Source: Combretum micranthum (Eukaryota; Streptophyta; Magnoliopsida; Myrtales; Combretaceae). Taken from it: a stretch of DNA of 64,000 bases. Shown here piece by piece: positions 43,772 through 55,539 of this stretch. The stretch is from positions 992,001 to 1,056,000 of the forward strand of contig JAMXBD010000365.1 in NCBI GenBank assembly GCA_024138025.1, in the 5' to 3' direction. A program made the position numbers and the translations under genes. The stretch's first letter is position 1; every line of letters begins with the position of its first letter. The notes under the pieces were generated by a model. That model made no database searches. It was not told where the DNA came from and worked only from the letters and a program-made list of their open reading frames with translations.

Positions 43772-45624
43772 ACATGTTTTGCCCTCTAATTTAATTAGCA
43801 AGTTCTCAAATAGCTTGAGAAATAACTAACAACTCGTTAAACCTTCACTTGACTATAGTCCACTTGTGAAATGTAGGGTTTTTTTTTTTTTTAATTGCAA
43901 GTTTATCATAATAATATGACTTCATATAACATAAAAAACTATCTTATTTTTATATATTTATTATAAACAACTTTTACAAATAAATTTAAATATTACAAGC
44001 TTTGTAGTATATAGATTTTGTTTATATGTGAAATTTCACATTTTACTCCATTACCTTTTTTGTAATATCAGTGTTTATGCAACTTTTAAATATTAATTTA
44101 TTAGCATATTGATTATGGTTATTTTCATAAACATAATATATTCACCGATATATATTAAATAATATTTGCTCATTAACCAGGGTTCAAACTAATTGTCTTC
44201 CATCCAAAAAACTAATTGTCCTTCATATGCTATCCCAAATTCCTAATTCCCATTTTATAACACCACTGTACCTTTTGTATTCAGAAGATGAAATTAAGTA
44301 TATTATGATGGAATAATGATCGCAAAATTGGGTGGCAGCATGGAAAAATTAGATGATGCTTTTAAACTCATAATCTGAATGTTAGTCTCATCACGATAAA
44401 GAATGAACTATGATGCTTCAAAATATGTGTTACAAGCCTAAGAGGAATCTGTTGTATTTCTATAATCAACTCATGACAAAATGATGCTAAAGTTATGAAA
44501 AATTAAAAAAAAAAAATATTATAAAAATCATCTAAAATTCTTGAGATTATCACATGTCAACCATCGTTTTTTTTTTTTAAATTACACATATGCAATTTGT
44601 ATAAAAAAAATTATCAATATATCATCGCTATATTGCATGTTGTACATGTAATATAGATTTTTTCACATATGGCATGTCCATTGTGCAATGTAATACACAT
44701 ATAAACCTATATTGTTCACTCAAGCTCCGATATAAGCCTAACATTCACATCTCTTTGATGTTTTTTCCTTTCTTTTGTCCAATTTTTGCATACACCTATT
44801 AAAAACTTGTTACACTTCACATTTATATATCAAACAATCATTTATTCATTATCTCATATCAATAAGTCAACCTAACTTCATCCAATTATCATCTCATTCA
44901 CTTGTCAACCCATCATCCAATAAAACTCAATCATCATTGAGTTTCAACTTTATTCAACCACTTACAATATCTATAATAGCTGAAAGATAGTACCAAATAC
45001 TTTTACTAAATCATCATAACATACAGATCAAGGTATATATACAAATCATGACTTTTCAAATAGACCCTATACGTATCTCTATGTTTTCTCTCTTTTTCTT
45101 ATGAATACCCTTTTGAATTGTTTATCCTTCTTATGATGTGCTACTGATGTATCACTTGGTCCTCCTTCTTCATCTATCCTCATAAGATAAGGTTCCACCT
45201 GCAAGATAGTTTGTAGTTGTATTAGAAATCGTTAAATTATACAAAATATAACTATATTAATGAATAAACATAGAATTATATGTTAGTTATAATTGTGTTA
45301 CTCTCTCTCCCATATTTGATGATGCTGGACAAGTAGGTTTCATAGGAGTAGGTGGAGTAATAGTGTTCAATTGTGATGTTCTCTTAATAGATGTTTGAGA
45401 AAGCATTAGATCAAATGATGGACCATCCAAATCAGTAAAAGTAGTAGGATATGTAGGAGGATCTAAAGCAAAGTTTAATATAGAATGTGTAGGAGCATCT
45501 GTAGCAGTGTTTGTAGGTGGATGGGAAGCCATAACTGGATCAACATAAATAGGAGCGTGTGGAGAGAATCTAGATCAACCTCTATAGGTGGATGTAAAGG
45601 AAGATTTGGAGCATCACTTGCAAG
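43772..45624. other. AT-rich intergenic DNA
   Basis: No gene recognised. Homopolymer T/A runs at 43879-43892 and 44568-44578. A minus-strand frame at 45287-45600 (Pro/Thr-rich, MASHPPTNTATDAPTHS) may be a decayed transposon or host fragment; its upstream end is cut by the LTR that begins at 45625, and no domain was recognised. Confidence 0.4.
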
Positions 45625-48600
45625 TGTGAAAGGACCCGAATTCACTACATATTTAAAACATGCGAATCCAGTCCCCAGCCACATGTAATAAGTAAGATTA
45701 CATGTAAAGTTATCCATAAAGAAAGAGTTTGTATGAATTGTTTGTCTAACCCCATTATAAAACCCATTTAAAAGGCATCTCATTAAGAGAAACATAATAC
45801 TTTATATTACAAAACCACATTGTCTTTATATCTATAGAGATAAATGACTTAATACATATATATATATATATATATATATACAAATTTATGAGTTTCAAAA
45901 CATAGGCTCAAAGATATGCTTATAATAAAAATACATATAGGTTTAACAAAATATTTAACAACTATTACATTATTTCAAAAACATTCTTTCTATTCTATTA
46001 CAAAAGCTTCCATCATCAAGGTCATGTTCCTAGTCCTTCCACTCATCTAAGAAGTTCTCAAAGTTTGTCCCATATCCCAACTGATAGGGATGGGCAAAAA
46101 AACCAACCTAACTAAACCAATCCATAACCGAATTAAACCAAACCGAAAATATGGTTTTTCTAATATTTGGTTTAAAAATTTTCCAATCCGAACCAATCCA
46201 TAATTTATGGTTTGGTTTGGAAGGTAAATCCAACCAATCCGTAAAACCGAACCAAATTGTTTTAGAAAAATATAATAATATTTATTTGTTTGTTGTAATT
46301 ATAGATTTTTTTTTATGATGATTGATTAAAGATTATATATGTTCATATGTTTTCATTTGATATTTATTATTTGGTGAATATTGATTAAAATCAACTTGTT
46401 CATTTTTAAATTTGTTTTTTAAGCTCATGACATTTTTTTTTTGTTGATAATGAACTATTTTTTAAAATTCTTTTTAAATTTATGAAGTATAAAATTTATT
46501 TGTTTAGTTATAAAATCTTATTATGTATTAATTGTTTAATATATTTTTTTAGCGGATCATTTTATTTGTTGATGAATCTTGTTGATAGATGGTTTTCTAT
46601 TTTAGCTAAATTTATTGGTAGATGATTTACTTGATGGTTCTATTAAAAATTATAAATTATGACTTACTAGGTATTGGTTAGCGAATGTGTTTCATTGGTG
46701 GATAACTGATTTTATAGAGAACTATAGATTAAAAGTATGAAGAATTTATAAAGTAGTTTATCGTGATTTATAATATAAACTTCGTAAAGTGATATAAATA
46801 TTTAAGTATTTGCACAAATATAAAAAAGCTAGAACAAAGAAAATTTTTAGTTAGAATTTTGATTTAATCTGTAATCTAAACCGAACCAAACTATTATTTA
46901 ATGGTTTATAAAATTTCTAATTCGAACCAAACCATTACTTGTTGGTAGCGATTTGGTTCGGGATGGAAAAAAAAGATAGAACCATAAATTATGGTTTGAT
47001 TTGGTTTTAGAAAAAATAGAACCAAACCGATCTGTGCCTATCCTTACCAACTGAGTATAAAACTCATCATCAACATCACCTGAAATAGTAAATCACAGGT
47101 AACACAAATACAGATGAAGTGCTAGGCACACTCAATCTATATGCAATGCTTCAATAGTCAATTTATTATCTAATAATTAAATTTGTCAAGCAACAAAAGG
47201 AGTATTCAAACTTCGGAGCAAGCCATTGGGAATCTAGAGGTCCTAAGTAACGATTTGATGCTCAAGAGGTTGATATAGATAGCCTGAATACCTATATCTC
47301 CTAGATGATATAACCGAAAAAGAAAAGTAATTTCATCTAGGATTAATAGCTGTTACTCAACTTTACTTAACTTAATCCATAATATTACTTAGTTTAACCG
47401 GTCCCATAAACGTGAACTAGATCATATTATTTATTCTTAAGAATAAGCAAATGTTACATCGATACTATTCTCCCTATCAATTACCCATCAAGCCACTTAT
47501 AAATAGTCATTGCATCACGACAGAGGTGGTCTAAGCGCCTAACTACTGTATCTCGCTAAAGACAGGGTTATCGCTCTTCGGATTAGACTCAACGACGAAA
47601 GCACAACCAAATACAAACACTTTTTAAACGTCTTTAGTTAAAATCAAGTTGAGGTATGCCTATCCTAAGCAAACAACAACTAAGTTACTGTATACCTAAC
47701 TTGTCATGTAAAGGATTATCAACTAAACTCAATGGTGTAGGGAAATCTGATATAAGAAATTACATCATAAAGAATTTAATATAAAACTTAAGAAAACTAT
47801 ATTTACTTCATCTTTCATTCCAAACAAAACTCATTCAAAGCATAACTTAGAATTTATATATACAATAGGGTTATATAAACTTTTAAATTAATTATATGAC
47901 TAAGCAACAAATAAAGAAATATATATAAAGTAATAAAATTATAACAAACAAATTAAATTCAAATTTTCTTTAGGGGTACACTAGCAGTGTAGAAGTTTAA
48001 GGTCGGTAGCGTACAAGTCTAGACAGATTTCGCGAGAAAGATAAAAAATGAAACGAGTTGCCATACATGCTGTTTCATATGTCATTTGAGCCAACAAAAA
48101 ACTCATGAAATCTCCAGAGAGTAATACACCTTCCCATACATGGTGTATCAAAGGGAATATTACACTTCAGAGAGTGAAACACCCTCTCATACAATTGTTT
48201 CAAAGGGTGCATGGCCCATACACCTTCCCAAACATGCTGTTTGAAAATTTTGAATCTCCCATGTTTCAAACTCGATTTTTACACACTTTAAACATATCCT
48301 ACCTCAACTAAAACATTACATAAGCATCATACAACATTCCATATGCTCTTAAAAACTCCAAATATACACGAACTTCGCATTTCAAGCATCAAACAACTTC
48401 TTGATCTACTTTTAAACACTTCATCATCATCATCATCAACACATACACCACTCATATTAACTTCTAAACATGCTACCACTTGTTTTACCATTACTCATCT
48501 ATCTCTAAACACTTCAACACACTCTAAATCATATAAACACTACTTCTCAAGCATTCAACAACTTCCACTTGCCACATGAAACATCACACATGCATAACCC

Positions 48601-48780
48601 AACATGAATCATCACATAACATCACTAACTCATACATCTCCAAAACAACTCCAACACTTATCTATACTCAAAAAACACACTTCAAGAACTTATTTAGCTT
48701 CATTGATCATTATAAATCATTAAATCATATCTAAACCTTTAAGAACTTGCTATAACAAAAAAAAAAAAAAAAACACATTT
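45625..48780 (-). repeat. Old LTR related to element B (minus), interrupted by an hAT element
   Basis: The left end tgtgaaaggacccgaattcac, then aatccagtcc..ccacatgtaat and tgtttgtctaa, match the element B LTR end (gacctaccctcac...gaattcgagtcctcaaccacatat...ttatttatctaa). 47090-47700 matches its middle (gatgatataaccgaaaa, gaggtggtctaagcgcctaa, aagacagggttatcgctc). The right end is not clear (near 48780) and no PBS or PPT was found, so a solo or truncated LTR is likely. Divergence is clearly greater than between the two element B LTRs. Confidence 0.7.
46085..47046. mobile_element. hAT-type non-autonomous element, 962 bp, perfect 8-bp TSD
   Basis: Terminal repeats tagggatgggca and, inverted, taaggataggca. 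Perfect flanking duplications ccaactga (46077-46084 and 47047-47054). Both subterminal regions are dense in aaccaaacc / ggtttggtt words in opposite orientation, giving long imperfect inverted arms, while the AT-rich centre has no transposase frame. Inserted in the old B-like LTR. Confidence 0.92.
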
Positions 48781-49280
48781 TATGGAGAAAACAAGGAAAT
48801 AAAGAACCATGAAAGCATATTTGAAAACTCTATGTTGAATCACCTACGGGTTTGGGCATGGCTTGGTGTCAGGCGACACTTTGATTGCTCTTTGTTAAAA
48901 CAGCTAGATGACTTTACTGAATTTACTTCCCACCTGTATGTTGAGAAAATCATAGGGTACCAAACATGTAATGGGTATTACCTACTTGAAGCACATGACC
49001 TACTCTCATTAACAAACAAAGAAAAGGTGTCATTTGCTATTGCACACCTCTTCCAATGGTGCATCCTAAGGAGTCTAGTTTTGATCCTTGATGTTAAAGG
49101 TCAAAGGGAAAACATTTTGGAATTGGGAATCATGATTTACTATCTACATAGAGTGGCATGCTAATTTAGGTATGACCAAAGTGTGCTAAGAGAGGAAGTC
49201 ACTACTACGAACTTCAAGTCTTGTTGCACCATGATATCATCAGCAGATTTCAAGCACATACATTCTGAACTTAATGAGGT
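48781..49280 (+). pseudogene. Unidentified host-like gene fragment, left part
   Basis: The frame 48832-49164 (110 codons: LDDFTEFTSHLYVEKIIGYQ, ISFAIAHLFQWC-like SFAIAHLFQWCILRSLVLIL) has a stop at 49162, then the same frame continues FRYDQSVLREEVTTTNFKSC and DFKHIHSELNEV up to the solo LTR at 49281. Codon-like composition differs from the surrounding AT-rich repeat DNA. I do not recognise the protein. The right part resumes at 50734. Confidence 0.45.
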
Positions 49281-50733
49281 TGATGATATTTTACCAATCG
49301 TATTAATTTCTAAAATTTATAAACCCGAGTAAATCTACGATCAAAGCTAGGCAAGCGTACCTATTCGATGTAGCATAGATTTTAGGGTGTCGTCCTCAGG
49401 GATTTTGAAGAACAAGTACTAGTATTACCGGTTCTCTACTATTTAGCCTGAATTTTGGAGAGAAATCTACAATTAACTACTAAGCAGAAGATTAAGCAAG
49501 CTCTAAGATCAACTAATGTTTGCTTTCAAAGATGAATTCAATCACAAGACATACTCTCCACCTTGATCCACCCTAAACCTAAAGTTCTTATGATAAAAGA
49601 TTGATTAATGAATCATTCATGTTTTGCAATGCGGGATCTCAACAAGTAAATCAATTCCTCCCTCGAGTTAATCAATTCCTAACCCTAAATGAGATAGTAG
49701 AGACCTCTCCCTTACTAACATCACATAGGATTGCATTAAAGACCATGATCCTTGAACAAGAATTAAATTCTTTATAGCAGAAAATCGTGATTTCCCTACC
49801 TCTAGGTGAAATAAGCAATTCCTCTATTCATGAAGATCTATCTAATTGAATGAAACCTCTTTCAATCCAATAAGAATCAAGCATGCAATTAATTTGTGCA
49901 CAAATCAATCACAAGATTATTGAATCACATGAATAGATACAAAGACATGAACATTCATTAATCAAAAGACATTTCAATTCGTATGGTTAGGGTTTCACAA
50001 GATGAAGAGTATGAGAATCTACTCCTCCATGAGATTTATAATAAGAACAAAAGATCTAGAGGAAATAGAAAGAATCATGATAGAAAGAATAAACCTTAAT
50101 TGATGTCTTGAGATCTTCAATGGATGCCCTAGCAATTTCTTCGTAATTTCCTTTGTAATTTCTGTCTTAGAGACTAAAAAAAATGATCTAAAAAACTGTA
50201 AAACACGAAAACAGAGCTCTATTTATACTTTTGGAAAAATCCCAGTTCATCCTCGGGCGTCAGCATGGCCAAGATCGAGCCAAGGATGAAGGCAAAAATA
50301 ACTAAAACTTGTTTAAAAGCATTCTGATGTCTTCCTTGACTGTCAGCCTTGGGCGAGGATGAATAAAAGGCTGAAAACTTTTCTCCATGTGTAGCTGCTG
50401 TTCGCATCCTTCGCGTCCTTCCTGGCTAAGGATGAAGGTAAGGATGAAGATTAAACTTCTCTTTTGCATTCTGACCTCTTTCTCCCAGTCCTTCCCTGCC
50501 AAGGATGAATAGAAGGATGAAAACATAAACTTCCTTCTTGAACAAAATTGATTCAAACTTGTTTAATTTGCTTCAATTTCCTTTGAACCATCATAAAAAC
50601 TTCCAAATATGATCTTTAAGCCAAGAAATGAATTTTTCACAAAATAAATGTCCTTTTCTCCATGAAATCTCAAAAATTACATACCAAGAATGTTCAAATA
50701 GCACCAAAATTAAGGGTCTAATGACACTTATAA
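49281..50733 (-). mobile_element. Solo Athila-type LTR, 1453 bp, minus
   Basis: Flanked by the perfect 5-bp duplication gaggt (49276-49280, 50734-50738). On the minus strand it begins ttataagtgtcatt (TG mutated to TT) and ends with tttataaattttagaaatt...atcatca (CA). It aligns in structure with the LTR at 61331-62682 (tgaggacgac, cgaataggtacgcttgcct, cccctcgagttaat-type blocks, ttagggtttcac). No internal region is present, so it is an LTR left by intra-element recombination. It contains about seven aaggatgaa/ttcatcctt words at 50241-50523. Confidence 0.9.
50219..50230 (-). promoter_or_regulatory. TATA box of the solo Athila-type LTR
   Basis: The minus strand reads agtataaatagag, equivalent in position to the site at 62253-62263 in the related LTR. 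Confidence 0.45.
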
Positions 50734-51485
50734 GAGGTTTTCATTCCTTTAGAGATGCACAGCAGGGTAGTCTCCTCCAATTGGTTATTGTATTAGGGGA
50801 ATTGGATGAAGGGATTTCAAAGTTATACACTTGCTTAAAGTGTAGAGTCCTTAATTGAGACAATCATTTACCGCAACAAGTTCTATCTTCAGCTTCCTAA
50901 GTCAGATAAGCTTAAAGAGAAACAAAACTTAACTAATGCTAAAAATCATGGTAAAGGAGCAAATGCTTCCAGGTCAATACAACAAGAGAGAGATTTAGCT
51001 AAGTGCCCTCATCTCCCCCATTCAAGTGGAGATTAAAGCACCACAAGACGACCATGTCTTCAAGAGGTATTGAAATTATATATATATTCACGTTTTAGGC
51101 ATTTATTCTCTAAAATTTTGTTCGGCTCCTTTATTTTCTATAGGACTCTATTCAATCAAGATCTAACTTGAAGGAAAAGGAAGTGATGCCTAAGAGTCAT
51201 GTTCCATGGGATGATGGAAATTATGGTAACGAGCTACTTGACTATGAAAGTTCTTTAGGAACTTGTAGTAACACGAGAGATGATAGAGATATATATTATA
51301 TGCCTAAAGATGTCAAGAGTGACTCGACAGATAATGATGACGATGATGTTATCTTTCTTGTAGAAGAGTCTACTACTAATGATGTTGTTGATGAAGATGT
51401 TGTTATTGAGGTGCAGATGCCTTCAGCAAATGAAAATGAAAATGTTACGATGGGTAGAGCCTCTAAGGTTTCAATAGGTGTCTAA
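50734..51485 (+). pseudogene. Unidentified host-like gene fragment, right part with a probable intron
   Basis: Continues the fragment cut at 49280. Readable pieces are GSLLQLVIVLGELDEGISKL and YTCLKCRVLN (to 50858). A probable intron spans about 51067-51143: donor caagag|gtattg, AT-rich body and acceptor ttattttctatag|gactc. It is followed by the frame 51168-51485 (105 codons, acidic: DNDDDDVIFLVEEST, VDEDVVIEVQMP). Stops before the intron (50859, 50900) show it is decayed. The protein is unrecognised; it could be a host pseudogene or a gene piece captured by a transposon. Confidence 0.45.
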
Positions 51486-51569
51486 GCACCCTAACCAGTT
51501 GCAAACATGATAAACCAAAATTATTCCTATTTTATGAATGCCAAATTGGACTTTTATTGATCATTTTAT

Positions 51570-53180
51570 TGATAAATATTATGAATTTGGTACTTAAAAA
51601 TATTAATTTATGCTTTCAGGCCTTTAAAGGAGTTATTTTATAAAAGAAAGCAAAACGGGTCAAAAATGCAAAGTTTGGACCAAAAAGTGGTTAACACAAC
51701 AAAGATAAGCCATGTCTATCAACCATGTCAAGGAAAAGAGGAATCGAGTCCTAAATCTCAAGTTTTGGAAAGACAAGTTCAGTGACATGACTTGTCACAA
51801 AGCATGTCAAACTGGAAATTTCATCTTGCAAAGACACGACCATGACATGGCTTGTCGTTGGGCATGTCATTTTGAAGATTGAAAATAACAAGTTACATGA
51901 CTTTAGGACAAGCCGTGTCCTAAGTCGTGTCAATGAAGAAAAGAAGTCTACAGCAAAGGACACGACTCTAGGACAAACCGTGTCCCCTGTCGTATCAATT
52001 TCGACAGTGAAGAAAATTGCTAGACATGCTCAAGTGACACGACTTGTCCCCAAACACATCAATTTGACAGTGAGTTACTTTTTAAGAAATGGCTTGTTTA
52101 ATGAATAGTAATCCCCTATTTATTAAAGTAACGTTCATTAGGCATTAAAAAGGGTGTTACTTTGGAAAGCCAAAAGACCTGTAACTCCCACAACTTCCCA
52201 TTTCCTCCACAATGGGCATTCAATTCCATTTATGTGAAATCCATTATAAATTGAAGACGGAGGAAGAATCAACAACAACAAGAACAGCAAGAGAGAGCAA
52301 ATATAGAATTCATACCCGAGTTTTTCAGAATTCCAATAACAAGTCAAGATTATCACGGATTGAAGATTTGAAATTTTTGAGCTTTATTCTTTTCGGGTAG
52401 TATCCTGATTTCAATTTCCTGTTTTGAATTTCATGTATTATCATTAGACACTATGAAAGAGTGAAATTGCAGATCTGGGTTTTGTTGAACTCCATGTTTA
52501 TCATGAGATGAGGCTTTGAGCTTAATGAAAGATTGAAGTTCTTTTGTTCAATTGCATACTTTTAATGGTTTCTTAAGTTTGTATGTATGAAAATACAAAT
52601 TTATGGCTGATTTCATTTAAGTTAATTGAAAGATTACTTTTATAATTTGATCTATGCAATTGAAAAGAATTGTTTGTAATTCTAGACATAAAATAGCAAG
52701 AATCTTCTATTATGAAATTGAGTTCATGTTATTAATGCAAATTTGGGTTTCTATTGATTGAGGAGACATCCTAATTGATTAACCTAGGTTTAGAGAATTA
52801 GTTAGATTCGAAAGAATTGACATTTTACTTAAGGAACTCTATAGCTTTAGGACTAAATATTAAATATCTAGTATGAGTTGCCAAGGATTCACATGATAAA
52901 TTGGAGGAAAGACAAAATCTGGATCATTTGTTCTTATTGAATCTTGCTTGTTTGTTATTGGATATATGTTAATATTGTTCAAGGTAAATTAGATAAATTA
53001 GTAAATCATCAAAATTGTTCAGTTAGATAGTAGAAAATGAATTAGTACTAGTATTTGCTTATTCCTTGAGGACGATCCCGATTTTAGCACTATATTACAT
53101 TTTCGATAGGTATACTGCCTATTGCCTTTATAGTGAATTAAAAACGGGCCTTTATAAATTCAAAACTACGCTTGAAGGCA
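51570..53180 (+). repeat. Element C 5' LTR
   Basis: Begins tgataaatattatgaatt (start could also be 51558, tgatcatttt) and ends gaaggca, 13 bases before the PBS. The end region (gaggacgatcccgattttag, tcgataggtatactgccta, tttataaatt) matches the other Athila-type LTR ends. It contains several nested palindromes built from gacacgact/agtcgtgtc at 51785-52070. The open frame at 51842-52108 is a reading of that repeat. Confidence 0.75.
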
Positions 53181-53193
53181 CCTACTAAGTTTT

Positions 53194-53211
53194 TGGTGCC
53201 GTTGTCGGGGA
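53194..53211 (+). other. Primer-binding site, tRNA-Asp
   Basis: tggtgccgttgtcgggga, two transitions from the Athila-type site tggcgccgttgccgggga complementary to the 3' end of tRNA-Asp. Confidence 0.92.
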
Positions 53212-53258
53212 ATCGGGCAATATTAGGAACACTTTATTTCTACTAATCTAACTTTTCT

Positions 53259-54824
53259 TTGTTTGATAAATTCTTCTTCCTCTTCATTAGACTTAACTTG
53301 AAGGGATCTAACTCCAATCTTGAAATTTTACAGTGCATGACAAGAAGCTCATCTTCACAACTTCTTGATTTAGACCTAAAAATAGATAGAACATTCCATA
53401 GGAGGTTGAGAGATAGTACAAAAGACGTTGCTAGAGAACTAATTTTTGAAGAAGAAGCTCCAGAAGCAAGAGATCCAACCATGGCTAATAACTAAGAACC
53501 TCCCAAGACCAATATGGATTATGCCAAACCTACTTTGGACGGTACTGGCCCAACTATTGTAAAGCTAACCATTACTGCAAACAATTTTGAAATCAAAAGT
53601 GTGGTGATGCAAATGTTGCAACAATACTGTCAATTTAACGGTTTACCTGATGAAGACCCACATGCTCATATCCAAACATTCTTGGAAATTTGTGAGACAT
53701 TAAAAAATAATGGGGTAACTGATGATGCAATAAGGTTTTGCCTTTTTCCTTTCTCTTTGAGAGGTCGAGCAAAACAGTAGTTAGCATCATTGGGACCAGG
53801 AGCCATTACAACATGGAAGGACATGGTTGAGCAATTTCTTGATAACTACTTTCCACCTTCTAAAATCACCAAATTAAGAAATGACATCTCATTATTTAGT
53901 TAGCAGGATTCTAAACCTCTTTATGATGCATGGCAAAGGTGGAAGGATTTGCTGAGGAAATGTCCTCACCATCAAGTACCCAACTAGATGCAAGTCCAAG
54001 TTTTTTACAATGGTCTCAATACTACAACTCTTCAGTTGGTCAATGCTGCTGCTGGTGGTACTTTGACTACCAAGACACCTGAATACTCCCTTAAGCTTTT
54101 TGAGGATATGATGAAAAACAATTACCAATGGGCAATAATAAGGGAAAGCAAAAGGCGTCAGGTATGTACGAGATAGATATGATGACTAATATACCTGCTG
54201 AAATGGATGCTTCAAGTAAACAAGTGATGGAAGCAAAAAGTCCACAAGCACTCCAGTACATTCTGGAAATTTTCTCGTTGAAAATTACTTTCTTGAAGCT
54301 CCTGAGCAAGTGGATTATGTGGGAAACCAAGGAAGATATCAAAATAATCCATATAGTCAAACGTATAATCAATGGTAGAGGAATCATCCCAATTTTTCAT
54401 ATGCCAGCAACCAAAATGTGCAAAGGCCAAGTTTCTCAAATTTTCCACCCGGATATTAAAAGCCACAGTTGCCACCTCCACAATAGCTTCCACAATTACC
54501 ACCACCACCTCCACAGGGAAGAAACCCAGCTTGGAAGAATTAATGACACAATTTATCCACAATTTAGAAACTCGTCACCGGAACCAAGAAGCTTCAATAC
54601 ATAATATGGAAAATCAGATTGGGCAGCTCGCCAAAATGCTATCCGATAGGCAACCTGGTTCATTCCTAAGTAATACTGAGGAGAATCCAAAAGAACAAGC
54701 TAAGGCCATCACTTTGAGGAGTGGAAAGGAAGTGGAATCAAGAAAAAGGAAGGAACCGGAGGGGGAAACTATTCCAATCCCGGAAGAAAAGAAATTTAAA
54801 AAAGATAAGGAACAACCTTCCTAG
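53259..54824 (+). pseudogene. Element C gag
   Basis: Pieces in order: 53259-53495 (SSSQLLDLDLKIDRTFHRRL), 53514-53780 (NFEIKSVVMQMLQQYCQFNG, DPHAHIQTFLEICETLKNNG), then in the same frame through stops WKDMVEQFLDNYFPPSKI and DAWQRWKDLLRKCPHH to 54176 (LQLVNAAAGGTLTTKTPEYS). The C-terminal part 54372-54824 is in a shifted frame with SLEELMTQFIHNLETRHRNQ, NQIGQLAKMLSDRQPGSF and KAITLRSGKEVESRKRKEPE, the usual end of Athila-lineage Gag before protease. No clear zinc knuckle was seen. Confidence 0.82.
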
Positions 54825-54876
54825 GTAAGAGTTTATACCCCTCCTATTCCTTATCCTGCTCGTCTTCATCAGGATC

Positions 54877-55539
54877 GTGACAAGGAACAATTTGGGAAAA
54901 ATTTTTGAGCTTTTTAAGCAACTTCACATCAACATTCCTTTGGCGAAGGCACTTTCTCAAATGCCTAAGTATGCCAAATTCTTAAAGGAATTATTATCCA
55001 ACAAGAGAAAGCTCGAGGATGTCTCTACTGTTATAGTAGGAGCTGAGCATTCAGCCATAATTCAGAACAAGTTGCTAGCCAAGCTTATGGATCCTGGTAG
55101 CTTCACCATCCCTTGTGTTATTGGAGAACTTACAGTTGAAAAGGCCCTAGCAGATTTGGGAGCAAGTATCAATTTGATGCCCTACTCATTCTTCAGAAAA
55201 TTAGGTTTAGGAGAACCTCATCCTACAAGGATAAGTCTGCAATCAGCAGATAGATCTGTTAAACTACCCAGAGGAATCATAGAGGATTTGTTAGTAAAAG
55301 AGGGGAATTTTATATTCCCTGTTGATTTTGTGATTCTTGAGATGGATGAAGATGGGGAAGTACCACTAATTTTGGGACGTCCTTTCCTCGCCACCGCTAA
55401 AGCCATCATTGATGTGGGAGATGGGAGGTTGACAGTTGGTGATGAAGAACTCATAGTGCAGATTCCAGCAGTGATGAAAAACCCATGGTATTTGATGATT
55501 CTTGCTTTAATATTGATATCATTGATACTTCTATGGTAG
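54877..55539 (+). pseudogene. Element C protease
   Basis: A clean 220-codon frame: ELFKQLHINIPLAKALSQMP (residues 11-30), catalytic ALADLGASINLMPYSFFRKL (DLGAS at 93-97, a common Athila variant of DTGA), and the second motif PLILGRPFLATAKAIIDVGD near 168-187. It continues in the next frame at 55485-55946, a linker with ELSLICIEENEV and YYLEYTFLEENPKLPVIIAS leading to RT. Confidence 0.86.

Noticed and set aside
51842..52108. 88-codon plus-strand frame in the element C LTR
   Set aside because: It reads through the nested palindromes; no homologue or domain, and LTRs of this family are not expected to code.
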